From positions 1 through 55,565 of the forward strand of contig JBLRWH010000009.1 in NCBI GenBank assembly GCA_047921395.1: 55,565 nucleotides of DNA. The letters are read 5' to 3'. A program made the translations under genes and the position numbers. Every line of letters starts with the position of its first letter. Position 1 is the stretch's first letter. Below, piece by piece: positions 8,844-17,342 of this stretch. The notes below the pieces were generated by a model. It had not been told where the DNA came from. It worked only from the letters and a program-made list of their open reading frames with translations, and made no database searches. This DNA comes from XN24 sp047921395. Lineage in GTDB: Bacteria > Pseudomonadota > Gammaproteobacteria > Steroidobacterales > XN24.

Positions 8844-10202
8844 TCAGGCGACGAGTTCGCGTAACGCGGCGGCGACCGCGGCCGGGATGCGCTCCCGGAG
8901 CCGCTCGGGCCGCGCCAGCTGGGCTGCGATCAGGCGCGTCGCGAAGGGCCTCGCCGCCTCGATGATGTCGATGTCGGGATAAATGGCGCGCGCCACGCCC
9001 TCGACCGTGACGAGTGCCTTGATCAGCAGGCCGTAGCCCTCGGGAATCGGGATGCGGAAGTCGGCGAGCATGGACAGGAAGCCGAGGGCGAAGCCGCGGA
9101 CATCGGCCTGCTTGCGTCCCGCCAGGTGTCGCTTCATCAAGTCCGCTACCGCGGCGCGCACCGCCGCGACCTTGGCCTCCGGGACCTCGAGGCCGAGCGC
9201 CCGCGAGTAATGCAGCGCGCGCTCGGCGTCCCCGTAGACCGTCGCGGCCAGCACCTGAGCGATCGCGATGCGCTGGGTGGGGCTGGTGCGCCCGGTGATG
9301 CCGAAGTCTAGATAGCAGATCCGCCCGTCGGGCGTGACGAACAGGTTGGCCGGGTGCAGGTCGGCATGGTAGCGGCCGTGCACCAGCACCTGGCGCATGA
9401 AGACCTCGGCGCCGTGCGCGGCGAGCCGCCGCGCATCGATGCCCGCCCGCTCCGCCTCGCCCAGGTCGTTCAGGCGCCACCCGGTTACAAACTCCGTCGT
9501 CAGCACGCGGCGGGTCGTATGCCGCCAGGCCACGCGCGGCACGACCACCAGCGGGTCAGCCGCGAAATCGCGCGCGAAGCGGTCGGCGACCCGGCCCTCG
9601 TTGCGCAGGTCCAGCTCGCTTGCGAGCGTGGCCTCGAACTCGCCGAGCAGCGCAACCGGGCGCCATCGCGACAACCACGGAAGACCCTCCAGCCTGCGGG
9701 CCCAGCGTCGGGCCACGGCGAGGTCCGCAGCGATCACGGATTCGATGCCCGGCCGGACGATCTTGACGGCGAGGCGCGTCCCCGCTGCCAGCACTGGCCC
9801 GCTGACGGGCCGGTAAGCCTGCGCGAGCGTGGCCTCGTGCACCTGGGCGATGGATGCGGTCGCGACCGGTTCGGGATCGAAGCTCGCGAATACGTGCTCC
9901 GGGGATGCACCGAACTCGGCCGTGAGGACGGCCCGGATCTGGTCCGCCGGCACGGGCGGCACGCGGTCCTGCAGCCGCTCGAGCTCGAACACGGTCTCGG
10001 GGGAGAAGACGTCCGGGCGCACCGAGGCGAGCTGGCCGAGCTTGATGAAGGCGGGGCCGAGTTCCTCGCAGGCGAGGCGCAGCTGGAGCGCAACGGCGGT
10101 CCGGCGCCGCTGGCCGCGCCGCAGGCCGAAGCGCGCCTGCCAGGCGGCCGCGGACGCCCGGCGGACGGCGACGGTGGCGATGGCGCGGCCGCGGGCGGAC
10201 AT
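8844..10202 (-). CDS. AarF/ABC1/UbiB-type kinase family protein
   Basis: An atypical protein-kinase-like protein of 452 residues. It has the family KxGQ motif (Lys54-Gln57 in FIKLGQLAS) and the alanine-rich nucleotide loop ATASIAQVH instead of a glycine loop. AVKIVRPG supplies the ATP lysine, YHADLHPANLFV the catalytic Asp/Asn, and YLDFGI the metal-binding aspartate. Family members (UbiB, ADCK3) act as ATPases in ubiquinone synthesis. This one is shorter than UbiB and I see no C-terminal pair of transmembrane helices, so it is a paralogue or a distinct ABC1 protein rather than ubiB itself. The start is two bases from the stop of the small coiled-coil gene upstream; the two are co-transcribed. 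Confidence 0.85.
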   Translation of the reverse strand: MSARGRAIATVAVRRASAAAWQARFGLRRGQRRRTAVALQLRLACEELGPAFIKLGQLASVRPDVFSPETVFELERLQDRVPPVPADQIRAVLTAEFGASPEHVFASFDPEPVATASIAQVHEATLAQAYRPVSGPVLAAGTRLAVKIVRPGIESVIAADLAVARRWARRLEGLPWLSRWRPVALLGEFEATLASELDLRNEGRVADRFARDFAADPLVVVPRVAWRHTTRRVLTTEFVTGWRLNDLGEAERAGIDARRLAAHGAEVFMRQVLVHGRYHADLHPANLFVTPDGRICYLDFGITGRTSPTQRIAIAQVLAATVYGDAERALHYSRALGLEVPEAKVAAVRAAVADLMKRHLAGRKQADVRGFALGFLSMLADFRIPIPEGYGLLIKALVTVEGVARAIYPDIDIIEAARPFATRLIAAQLARPERLRERIPAAVAAALRELVA

Positions 10203-10204
10203 CG

Positions 10205-10537
10205 CTAGTCCTGGCGTACGGTGAAGGCGTCGACCGAGGCCTGCAGCGACTCGATCCGTCCGCGCAGCTCGGCCAGCTCGAAACGCAGCGCCTCCAGCGC
10301 CGCGCCGAGGTCGGCGGGGGGAGGCGCGCCGCCGGGCTCGTCGCCTGCCAGGGTCGCCTTGAGTTTCTCCTTTTCCTCGGCGACCAGCGCGGCGAGGCCA
10401 TCCACAAAGGCGGCGGTGTTCTGGTCGAGCTCGCCGGGGGCGAGTTTTCTTCCCCGCGCGATGGCCGCCTTCCAGCCCTCGTCGGCGCTCTCGTGCACCA
10501 GCGCCCAGGCCGCGAGCATACGAACGAAATCGTTCAT
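10205..10537 (-). CDS. Small coiled-coil protein, phasin-like
   Basis: A 110-residue soluble protein. The N-terminal half is an alpha-helical, alanine-rich segment (MNDFVRMLAAWALVHES). After a proline/glycine-rich linker, the C-terminal half has a heptad pattern (LRFELAELRGRIESLQASVDAF), predicted coiled coil. It resembles phasin-like or polyhydroxyalkanoate granule-associated small proteins only in architecture, so no function is assigned. It sits between ydbL and the AarF-type kinase gene with spacings of 19 and 2 bases, so it is probably expressed with both. The ATG at 10537 is the only good start; the longer frame upstream runs antisense-like through ydbL. Confidence 0.65.
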   Translation of the reverse strand: MNDFVRMLAAWALVHESADEGWKAAIARGRKLAPGELDQNTAAFVDGLAALVAEEKEKLKATLAGDEPGGAPPPADLGAALEALRFELAELRGRIESLQASVDAFTVRQD

Positions 10538-10556
10538 GGCTGGGTCGTCGCTGCGG

Positions 10557-11180
10557 CTATTTCTGTTCCCAGTTGCCGGCGGCGGTGCGGTACCACCAGC
10601 CCGGCTCGGCACGGCTGATCCAGCGCTGCGCGAAGGTCTTGCGAATCTCCGCTTCCCAGCCCGGCTGGCCGTTGGCATGTGCGATCGCGCGGTACAGCGC
10701 GTTGCGGTCCCGGTTCTCCGCATCCACCAGCTGGCGCAGGGCGTTGCGCTCGGCCAGCGGCACGAGGTTGCGATCGCGGATATCCACGAGCCCGTCGGCC
10801 GTCAGGCCGATGGCCCCCGAGTCGTAACTCGACTTCAGCTGGCGATGACGCGCGTTCATAGAGGCGGTGAGGGCGCGAATCTCGGGCGTCTCGATATCGA
10901 AGTCCGCCGGCGCCTGTGCGTCGGCAGGCGGGACCAGGAAGTCCAGCACCGACAGCGACGCAAGGCGCACCATCGCGGCGGCATCCGGCCCCCATTCCAG
11001 CTGGTGCAGTCGGCCCTGGGGTTCGCCCTCGCGCGGCTCCGGCTGGGTGCCCCAGACGTCGGAGATGATGCGATCGGCCGCCTTCTCGGCCTGCGCGGCA
11101 GGGAAATACACGTTGATGGTGACGCAGGCCGTCGCAAGCAGCGTAGTGGCCAGGAACAGTTTCAGGCTCAGGCGGCGCAT
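10557..11180 (-). CDS. ydbL: YdbL family (DUF1318) envelope lipoprotein
   Basis: A 207-residue DUF1318 protein. The N-terminal signal is followed by ATACVTINVYFPA: Cys19 is a plausible lipidation site, although the -3 position is Ala rather than the usual Leu. The following region AAQAEKAADRIISDVWG is typical of the proteobacterial family. The conserved core is in the C-terminal half (IRALTASMNARHRQLKSSYDSGAIGLTADGLV and LRQLVDAENRDRNALY). In E. coli YdbL works with the AsmA-like YdbH and the lipoprotein YnbE in transporting phospholipid to the outer membrane. Here the ydbH-like gene is directly upstream but no ynbE is visible between them. Confidence 0.8.
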   Translation of the reverse strand: MRRLSLKLFLATTLLATACVTINVYFPAAQAEKAADRIISDVWGTQPEPREGEPQGRLHQLEWGPDAAAMVRLASLSVLDFLVPPADAQAPADFDIETPEIRALTASMNARHRQLKSSYDSGAIGLTADGLVDIRDRNLVPLAERNALRQLVDAENRDRNALYRAIAHANGQPGWEAEIRKTFAQRWISRAEPGWWYRTAAGNWEQK

Positions 11181-11239
11181 CTCGGTTCTCCTTCACGGGA
11201 CGTCGGCTATGCGCAAAGCATACTCGCGATGCTTCGACC

Positions 11240-11258
11240 CTGCCCAGCGGGAGGGCAG
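11240..11258 (-). other. Hairpin between ydbH and ydbL
   Basis: A six-base-pair inverted repeat (CTGCCC / GGGCAG, seven-base loop) starts right at the ydbH stop. There is no T-run, so I read it as a possible mRNA-stabilising or processing hairpin, not a terminator. Confidence 0.4.
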
Positions 11259-13358
11259 TCAGCGGATCTCCGGCCCCTCGGACTCCATGATGCTCGCGAG
11301 CTGCTCGAGCAGCACGGACCAGCTGACGCGCTGCGAATATCCCATGATGTCGATCCGCGGCAGCCCCCGCCCGCGCAGGATTACATAGCCTGTATCCCGC
11401 GGCTCGAGGCCCGACATTTCGCACACGTCCCGCTCCAGGCGACAGCCGAGGGCGAAGGCGTCGTAGGCAAAGTCCTCGAAAAAGCGCAGGAAGCCCGTCG
11501 AGAGCGCGCCCGCGCCGCCCCCGCCGCCGAGGTTCGCGATGTTGTCCACCGCGCGCTGGCTGATGCGCCTGCGCGAGCGGTCGTCCGGCGGGGTGTATAG
11601 CCGGGCGTCGAAGGCCACCGGCGCCCAGTCGATCATCTCCAGCCCGCGCACGTAACCATCGAGGCGCCCGGTCATGAGGCCGAAGGAGAGCGCCTCGGTG
11701 AGCTCCATGAGCTCCAGGCCGCGCAGCTCCACTTCCGCGCGCAGCCGGGCGCGGGGCTGCAGCGGACGTTCCACACGCAGCTCGCGGATCGCCACGGTGC
11801 CGCTGAAGACCTCGGCGGTCAGTTCGCCGCCGATCGCCAGGACCCCGTCTGCATGGCTCAGTCTTGGCAGGCGTCCCGACAGCTGGCCGGACAGCGGCGG
11901 CCAGTTGAGCGCGAGCGAGAGGTCCCGCATGTCGACCGGCGTGAGGCGTGCGTCGAGCAGGAGCGTGTCGTCGCCGCTGGCGAAGTCGCCGACCTCGAGC
12001 GCATCGATCTCCAGCGCCCCATCGAGCACGGGGATCGAGACGGCCTCGGCCATGACCCATCGCCCGGACTGCGGCGCCATGCGCACGCCCGCGGCGCCGA
12101 AGGGGATGCCGTAGACGAAGCCGCCGGACCAGTCCAGCTCCAGCGGGTGCAGGGTGCTGCCCGCGCCGTCGTCCCGCGGCGGGGTCCAGGCCAGGTCGCC
12201 TGACAGGCCGTAGATCGCGAGGCGGGCCTCCCGGTCGTCGAGATTCACGCGAGCGAACCCGAACCGGATGCCCTCGAGCCGGGCATCGCTGACCGTGAGC
12301 TCACCGCGCAGCTGGCCGGAGGTCTCGAGGTTGCCGAAGACCGTCCCCGCCAGGAAGGGCTGCAGCAGCATGGTGTAGGCGCCCGGCAGTTCAAGCCGGG
12401 GGAAGCGCACGCTCGCGCGGCTGACTCTCCAGCCGGCGTCCGCGGTGCGCTCGAGCTCGGCCGTGGCATCGACGTGAGCCGTGTCCTGTTGCTCGAGCAC
12501 GAGCTGGCCCAGGGTGACGCTGCGCTCGCTGGCCCGGCCGCGCGCTACCAGGCGGAGCGGGTTTGCCTGAAGATCGGCGTAGACGGGCTCGACGTAGACC
12601 TCGCCGGTCGCGACGGTGCCGCGCACGTCGAAGGCGAGCGATTCGCCCTCCGGCCAGGCGGAGCCGCGCAGTTCGACGCCCAGCGCCTCGACGGCGGTCG
12701 TGCCGGCCTCGTTGCCGCCAGCGAGTTCGGCGCCGGCCAGCTCAAACACCAGGCCCTGCAGTCCGGCGGCGTCCCCACGCGCGACCAGCGACAGGTCCAG
12801 CCGCCCGGTGAGCGGCGGCATGGCCAGCCCGAGGATCTCCGCGAACGCTGCCAGGCCCTCGATCGGCCAGGCGATCGCCTTGACCTCTGTCGACCACCCC
12901 TCAGCACCCAGCTGACCGCGGGACTGCAACCGGCCGGAGCGCTCGGCCGGGATCGCCAGCGCCCACTCGAGCGCCCCGGTGTCGCGCCGGTAGTCGATGC
13001 GTCCCTCGAGCCGGAGCCCCGTCGGCGTTGTCCCGCTCGTCTCGATCACGAGATCGTTGCAGCTGAAGCGCCGCGGCGTGATGACCACGTCGCGGCACTC
13101 GCCATGCACCGCCTCACGCGGCCCGAGCGGTGGCGGCAGGTCGAGGCGGGTGGCTGAGACGCGCGCCGCAAGCCTGCCGCTATCGTCATGCTGCAAGGAC
13201 ACGGCGACGCCATCGGCGCGCCATCCGTCGCCGTCGACCCGGGCCACCCGAAACTCCAGCGTGGCATCGCCCGTCGCGGGTCCGCAGGCGAGCGCCGCGA
13301 GCAGCAGGACGGGCCTGAGCCGGCGAAATGGTGCGCCAGGGCGGGGCGTGCTGCGCAA
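11259..13358 (-). CDS. ydbH: YdbH-like AsmA-family intermembrane transport protein
   Basis: From a TTG at 13358 (GGAG five bases upstream) the product is 699 residues. A cationic start and the hydrophobic run LRPVLLLAALA act as signal or anchor. The rest is a long, mostly beta-strand periplasmic protein with repeated LxGxLDLSLVARGD-type and SGQLxGxL-type segments. The C-terminal quarter (RPLQPRARLRAEVELRGLELMEL, GRLDGYVRGLEM, DNIANLGGGGGAGALSTGFLRFFEDFAYD) matches the dicarboxylate-transport/YdbH domain. YdbH is one of the AsmA-like bridges that carry phospholipid to the outer membrane. It is shorter than the E. coli protein. It heads the operon with ydbL, and a -10-like TATACT lies 28 bases before the start. 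Confidence 0.85.
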   Translation of the reverse strand: MRSTPRPGAPFRRLRPVLLLAALACGPATGDATLEFRVARVDGDGWRADGVAVSLQHDDSGRLAARVSATRLDLPPPLGPREAVHGECRDVVITPRRFSCNDLVIETSGTTPTGLRLEGRIDYRRDTGALEWALAIPAERSGRLQSRGQLGAEGWSTEVKAIAWPIEGLAAFAEILGLAMPPLTGRLDLSLVARGDAAGLQGLVFELAGAELAGGNEAGTTAVEALGVELRGSAWPEGESLAFDVRGTVATGEVYVEPVYADLQANPLRLVARGRASERSVTLGQLVLEQQDTAHVDATAELERTADAGWRVSRASVRFPRLELPGAYTMLLQPFLAGTVFGNLETSGQLRGELTVSDARLEGIRFGFARVNLDDREARLAIYGLSGDLAWTPPRDDGAGSTLHPLELDWSGGFVYGIPFGAAGVRMAPQSGRWVMAEAVSIPVLDGALEIDALEVGDFASGDDTLLLDARLTPVDMRDLSLALNWPPLSGQLSGRLPRLSHADGVLAIGGELTAEVFSGTVAIRELRVERPLQPRARLRAEVELRGLELMELTEALSFGLMTGRLDGYVRGLEMIDWAPVAFDARLYTPPDDRSRRRISQRAVDNIANLGGGGGAGALSTGFLRFFEDFAYDAFALGCRLERDVCEMSGLEPRDTGYVILRGRGLPRIDIMGYSQRVSWSVLLEQLASIMESEGPEIR

Positions 13359-13385
13359 ATCGCGCTCCGGTTGCGTTTTCCGGCC

Positions 13386-13391
13386 AGTATA
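13386..13391 (-). promoter_or_regulatory. Candidate -10 element of the ydbH operon
   Basis: TATACT on the minus strand, 28 bases upstream of the TTG start, in the 125-base region divergent from the next membrane gene. No good -35 box is visible at 17 bases. Confidence 0.35.
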
Positions 13392-13483
13392 GCGGGCGCG
13401 GATCGCCGCGCCGCTTGGGCGCGACGGGCGGCAGATGTTAGCGTAACGTCCGGCCAGGCCGGCCGGCAGGGACGACACGACGC

Positions 13484-14071
13484 ATGGACATGATCCCGCA
13501 GTGGTTCAAGATCGCCTATACGCTCGTCGTGCTGGCGTTCATTGTCATCTACTGGCAGCGGTACGGGCCGCGCAACTTCCTGTGGTTTTCGGATGTCGCC
13601 TTCATCGGGGCCGTGCCGGCGATGTGGCTGGAGAGCGCCCTGATCTCGGGCGTGCTGGCCTGCATGGCCCTGCTGCCCGAGGTGTTCTGGAACGTGGACT
13701 ATGGCCTGCGCCTGCTGCTGCGCCGGCGCATCACGGGCCTGACCGAATACATGTTCGACCCCGGCATTCCCCGCTGGCTGCGGGGCGTGTCACTGTTCCA
13801 CGTGCCGCTCCCCCTGGTGCTGGTCTGGCTGGTCGCGGCCTATGGCTATCCGGAAGTCTCGCTCGCCGTCACCGCCGGCACCGCTGCGGTCGTCCTGGCC
13901 CTGAGCTACCTCCTCAGCAGCCGGGAGAAGAATATCAACTGGGTCTTCGGCCTTGGCCGATTCAAGCACCGCCTCCCGGCGCCGGTCTATCTCGGCCTCC
14001 TGTACCTCGGCATGGTGTTCTTGGGCTTCCTGCCGACGCACTGGCTGCTGCTGCGGCTGTTCCAGGGGTAG
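13484..14071 (+). CDS. Conserved multi-pass membrane protein of unknown function
   Basis: A 195-residue inner-membrane protein with about five to six hydrophobic helices. Conserved-looking loops are PRNFLWFSDVAFIG, LLPEVFWNVDYGLRLLLRRRITGLTEYMFD and EKNINWVFGLG. These recur in an uncharacterised family of integral proteins in proteobacteria, but I know no function. There is no catalytic signature beyond the conserved Asp/Asn/Glu residues at helix ends. It is divergent from ydbH and convergent with the psiE-like gene. An ATG at 13490 is an alternative start, six bases further in. AGGGA lies about ten bases upstream of 13484. Confidence 0.7.
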   Translation: MDMIPQWFKIAYTLVVLAFIVIYWQRYGPRNFLWFSDVAFIGAVPAMWLESALISGVLACMALLPEVFWNVDYGLRLLLRRRITGLTEYMFDPGIPRWLRGVSLFHVPLPLVLVWLVAAYGYPEVSLAVTAGTAAVVLALSYLLSSREKNINWVFGLGRFKHRLPAPVYLGLLYLGMVFLGFLPTHWLLLRLFQG

Positions 14072-14083
14072 TGTGAACAGATC

Positions 14084-14542
14084 CTATTCCAGGTCCGTCG
14101 GGTCGTGCCTGCGCCCCGGCGAGCTGCTCTGGAAGCGATGTGCGCCATAGCGCAGCAACAGCACCGCGATCGCCAGGATCAGCACCGCGCCGGTCGTCAC
14201 TATGATGCGCATCTCGCTGAGATCCTCGGCGCTGATCAGCTTCCGGGTCATGACCGTGATGGTGATGTACAGCAGGAACTCGACGGGTAGCTCGTCGGTG
14301 CGGAAGTAGATCCCGACCATCGCGCCGAGCTCCAGGTAGATGAACAGCAGCAGGATGTCGTGCAGGGTCGCCTCGCGGGCGGCGATCATGCCAAGAAAAA
14401 ATTGGACCGCCGACCAGAAGATCGCAGCGCCGATGACAAACAGCGCCAGCAACTGGAAGCCCTCGACGAGCTGGTCGCCGACGCGCTCCACCACATTCTT
14501 GGCGCGTGTTTCCGCGCGTTCCGTTTTCTTCAATGTGCCCAT
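14084..14542 (-). CDS. PsiE family (phosphate-starvation-inducible) membrane protein
   Basis: A 152-residue protein with a basic N-terminal tail and four hydrophobic helices: LLALFVIGAAIFWSAV, LLLFIYLELGAMVGIYF, LPVEFLLYITITVMTRKLI and TTGAVLILAIAVLLLRYG. The acidic residues in IYLELGAMVGIYFRTDELPVE and the DLSEMRIIV segment are those of the PsiE family (PF06146). The E. coli gene is induced by phosphate limitation and under CRP control; its biochemical role is unknown. Here no Pho box is evident. The gene is the last of the minus-strand run that includes nadB, 75 bases downstream of it. Confidence 0.8.
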   Translation of the reverse strand: MGTLKKTERAETRAKNVVERVGDQLVEGFQLLALFVIGAAIFWSAVQFFLGMIAAREATLHDILLLFIYLELGAMVGIYFRTDELPVEFLLYITITVMTRKLISAEDLSEMRIIVTTGAVLILAIAVLLLRYGAHRFQSSSPGRRHDPTDLE

Positions 14543-14617
14543 CGTGATGGTCTCCGGCTGGTGAAAACTGGAGCCTAGCGCAAAGCTGCGCCCGATGGGG
14601 AATCGTCCTTGCGGGCT

Positions 14618-16252
14618 TCAGGCCACGGCGAGCCGGCGGCCGTCGGCGGTTCGCTGGCCTGGCCGCATGACCGTCTCGACCGCGAGCGGCCCGGTGTCGG
14701 GATGGTCGACGTTGTAGTGCGCACCGCGGCTTTCGCGCCTGAGCATCGCGCTGTGTGCTATGAGGGCAGCGACGCACGCCAGGTTGCGCAGCTCAAGCAG
14801 CTCCGGGCTCGGGCCATGCCGCGTCCAGAGCGCCTCGCAGCTCAGCTGCAGCCGGTCCAGTGTGGTCGCGGCCGCGGCGAGGCTGGCGTCGCTGCGCACG
14901 ATCCCCACGCCATGCGACATCATGCGCCGGATCTCCCGGGCCAGCTGTTGCGCTTCCTCCCGCACGGCGTAAGCGGGACGGGTCACGACCGGGCGCGGGG
15001 GCGGGAACGACTCTGCCGGCTCGATGGCTGCGCCTTGCGGAACCTCTGCGAGCAGCGCGGCGCTGACCGCCTCCCCGTAGACCAGGCCTTCGAGCAGCGA
15101 GTTGCTGGCGAGCCGGTTCGCTCCATGCAGCCCGGTCCACGCCGTCTCGCCGATCGCATACAGCCCGCCGATGCTGGTTTCGCCGCTCCCGCCGGTGACG
15201 ATGCCGCCGCAGCTGTAGTGGGCCGCGGGCGCCACCGGCATGGCCTGCCGGGTAATGTCGATGCCGAGTTCCGCGCAGCGCGCATAGGTGTTCGGGAAGT
15301 GGCTCCGCACGAACTCCGGGCCCGCATGACTGATGTCGAGCAGCACGAAGTCGAGCTCATGGGCGCTCATTTCCGAGTGAATCGCGCGCGCGACGATGTC
15401 GCGGGGCGCGAGCTCGCCGCGCGCGTCGTAGCGAAACATGAAGCGTTCGCCGTCGGGCAGCAGCAGGCGGCCGCCCTCGCCGCGCACCGCCTCCGTCACC
15501 AGCCAGCCCTCGGCATCGGGGTGGCGCAAGGCGGTGGGATGAAACTGGATCATCTCCAGGTCGGCCACGCTGCAGCCGGCCCGCCAGGCGAGCGCGATGC
15601 CGTCGCCGACGGGGCGTGCGGCGTTGGTCGAGATCTCGTACACGCCCGAGGCGCCTCCGGTCGCAAGCACGACGTGGCTGGCGTGCAGGGTGATCATCAG
15701 GCCCCGGGCCTCGTCGAGCACCTGCGCGCCGATACAGTTCAATCCGCCGGGCGTGGCGGCATCGCGCCGGGTCAGGAGCTCCACGGCGGCATGGTCGCGC
15801 AACAGGGTGATGCGCGGATGGGTCGCCAGGCGCCGGCCGAGCACCGCCATGATGGCGCACCCGGTGGCGTCGGCCACGTGCACGATCCGGCGCCGGCGGT
15901 GGGCGCCTTCCTGCGTCAGGTCGAGCTTGCCGTCGATGCGATCGAACGCCACGCCCTGCGCGATCAGCCAGGCGATGCTGGCCGGGGCGCGCTCGACCAC
16001 GCCGCGCACGGTGGCCTCCCGGCACAGGCCGCCGCCGGCGGCGAGGGTATCCTCGAAATGCAGGCGGGGGGAGTCGTCGGGGGCGAGGGCGGCTGCGATG
16101 CCGCCCAGCGCCTGGGCGCTGGCAGAACCGGAGAGCGGCGTCCGGGCCAGCACCGTGACGTGCCGGCCGGCATCGGCCAGGCGCAACGCGGCGCTGGCGC
16201 CGGCGATACCCGCGCCGATGACGAGGATGTCGCTGGTGTGGATGGCGTTCAT
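14618..16252 (-). CDS. nadB: L-aspartate oxidase NadB
   Basis: A 544-residue flavoprotein, the normal family length. It oxidises L-aspartate to iminoaspartate, the first step of de novo NAD synthesis. The N-terminal FAD dinucleotide fold is GAGIAGASAALRLA. SASAQALGGIAAAL forms the second FAD contact, EMIQFHPTAL is the succinate-dehydrogenase/aspartate-oxidase signature, and PAAHYSCGGI and GLHGANRLASNSL complete the active-site and FAD regions. The C-terminal helical domain is present. The start overlaps the nadA stop by four bases (ATGA), so NadA and NadB are translationally coupled; the unstable iminoaspartate is passed to NadA. Confidence 0.96.
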   Translation of the reverse strand: MNAIHTSDILVIGAGIAGASAALRLADAGRHVTVLARTPLSGSASAQALGGIAAALAPDDSPRLHFEDTLAAGGGLCREATVRGVVERAPASIAWLIAQGVAFDRIDGKLDLTQEGAHRRRRIVHVADATGCAIMAVLGRRLATHPRITLLRDHAAVELLTRRDAATPGGLNCIGAQVLDEARGLMITLHASHVVLATGGASGVYEISTNAARPVGDGIALAWRAGCSVADLEMIQFHPTALRHPDAEGWLVTEAVRGEGGRLLLPDGERFMFRYDARGELAPRDIVARAIHSEMSAHELDFVLLDISHAGPEFVRSHFPNTYARCAELGIDITRQAMPVAPAAHYSCGGIVTGGSGETSIGGLYAIGETAWTGLHGANRLASNSLLEGLVYGEAVSAALLAEVPQGAAIEPAESFPPPRPVVTRPAYAVREEAQQLAREIRRMMSHGVGIVRSDASLAAAATTLDRLQLSCEALWTRHGPSPELLELRNLACVAALIAHSAMLRRESRGAHYNVDHPDTGPLAVETVMRPGQRTADGRRLAVA

Positions 16253-17262
16253 GCGACCTCGAGCATGGCCTCGACGGCTCGGCGGGCCCGGGCGGCCACG
16301 TCCGGGGCGACGATGACCTCGTGCGTGCGGGTCTGAAGGCTGCGCAGGATCTTCGGCAGGGTGATCAGCTTCATGTAGGGGCACAGGTTGCAGGGCCGCA
16401 CGAACTCGACGTCCGGATACTCGACCGCGACGTTGTCGCTCATGGAGCACTCGGTGATCATCACCACGCGGGCCGGGCGATGGTCGCCGACCCAGTCGAT
16501 CATGGCCTTCGTCGAGCCGACGAAGTCGGCCTCGTCCAGCACGTCCGGGGGGCACTCCGGGTGGGCGATGACGCTGATGTCGTCCCAGCGCTGGCGGTAT
16601 TCCCGCAGCTCGGCGCCGCTGAAGCGCTCGTGCACCTCGCAGGCCCCGTGCCAGAGAATGAGCTCGACGCCGGTCTGGCCGGCGACATGGCGACCGAGAT
16701 ACTGGTCGGGCAGGAAGATCACCCTGTCGACCCCAAGCGACTCGACGATGCGCACTGCGTTGCCGGAGGTGCAGCAGATATCGGACTCTGCCTTCACGTC
16801 CGCGCTGGTGTTCACATAGGTGACCACCGGCACGCCGGGGTAACGCTGCTTGAGCAGGCGCACGTCCTCGCCGGTGATCGAGGCGGCCAGCGAGCAGCCG
16901 GCCGCCAGGTCCGGGATCAGGACAGTCTTGTCCGGGCAGAGGATCTTGGAGGTCTCGGCCATGAAGTGCACGCCGCACTGGACGATGATGTCCGCGTCGG
17001 TCGCGGCCGCCTGGCGAGCAAGACCGAGCGAATCGCCTGTGTAGTCGGCGACGCCATGGAAGATCTCGGGGGTCTGGTAGTTGTGGACCAGCAGCACCGC
17101 GTTCATTTCTCGCTTCAGCGCGTTGATCGCGGCGATGTACGGCGCGTGCACGCCCCACTCGACCTCCGGGATGACGAGGCGGAGATTTTCGTAGATCGGC
17201 TGCGTCTGGCGCGCAACCTCGGGCGTGTAGCGGAGCGGTGTTTCCATTTGACTTATACTCAT
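16249..17262 (-). CDS. nadA: Quinolinate synthase NadA
   Basis: A 337-residue 4Fe-4S enzyme that condenses iminoaspartate with dihydroxyacetone phosphate to quinolinate. The three cluster cysteines are in IIVQCGVHF, ESDICCTSG and RPCNLCPYM. VHNYQTPEI, GDSLGLARQAA and PDLAAGCSLA line the triose-phosphate pocket. Two starts are possible: ATG at 17262 or the internal ATG at 17247 (METPLRYTP). Neither has a clear Shine-Dalgarno site. The upstream 87 bases, next to nrtR, hold a promoter-like pair, a palindrome and a terminator-like hairpin, so NAD-dependent control by NrtR is likely. Confidence 0.95.
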   Translation of the reverse strand: MSISQMETPLRYTPEVARQTQPIYENLRLVIPEVEWGVHAPYIAAINALKREMNAVLLVHNYQTPEIFHGVADYTGDSLGLARQAAATDADIIVQCGVHFMAETSKILCPDKTVLIPDLAAGCSLAASITGEDVRLLKQRYPGVPVVTYVNTSADVKAESDICCTSGNAVRIVESLGVDRVIFLPDQYLGRHVAGQTGVELILWHGACEVHERFSGAELREYRQRWDDISVIAHPECPPDVLDEADFVGSTKAMIDWVGDHRPARVVMITECSMSDNVAVEYPDVEFVRPCNLCPYMKLITLPKILRSLQTRTHEVIVAPDVAARARRAVEAMLEVA

Positions 17263-17282
17263 TTAGAGCAATAGTAGGAGCC

Positions 17283-17306
17283 AAAAAAAGGCCGCTTTGC
17301 AGGCCT
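17283..17306 (-). terminator. Terminator-like hairpin between nrtR and nadA
   Basis: On the minus strand AGGCC (17306-17302) pairs with GGCCT (17293-17289); inside, GC pairs with GC around an AAA loop with one bulged T. A run of seven T follows. It may end nrtR transcripts or act as a leader attenuator for nadA, because the candidate nadA promoter lies upstream of it. Confidence 0.65.
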
Positions 17307-17312
17307 GAGACT

Positions 17313-17342
17313 TATGCTACGCCGGAGTATATCCGATGTCCA
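17313..17342 (-). promoter_or_regulatory. Candidate nadAB promoter with overlapping NrtR operator
   Basis: On the minus strand TGGACA (17342-17337) and TAGCAT (17319-17314) are separated by exactly 17 bases. The imperfect palindrome TATACTCCGGCGTAGCATA (17331-17313; seven of nine pairs match) covers the spacer and the -10 box, a classic repressor position. Its adjacency to nrtR makes NrtR the natural candidate ligand-controlled repressor. Confidence 0.5.

Noticed and set aside
11181..11258. Possible ynbE gene between ydbH and ydbL
   Set aside because: Only 78 bases, no start with a lipobox, no room for the roughly 60-residue protein.
16253..17284. Apparent 888-residue fusion upstream of NadB in its own frame
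   Set aside because: The upstream part is nadA read in another frame; nadA itself has clear family motifs and overlaps the nadB ATG by four bases.
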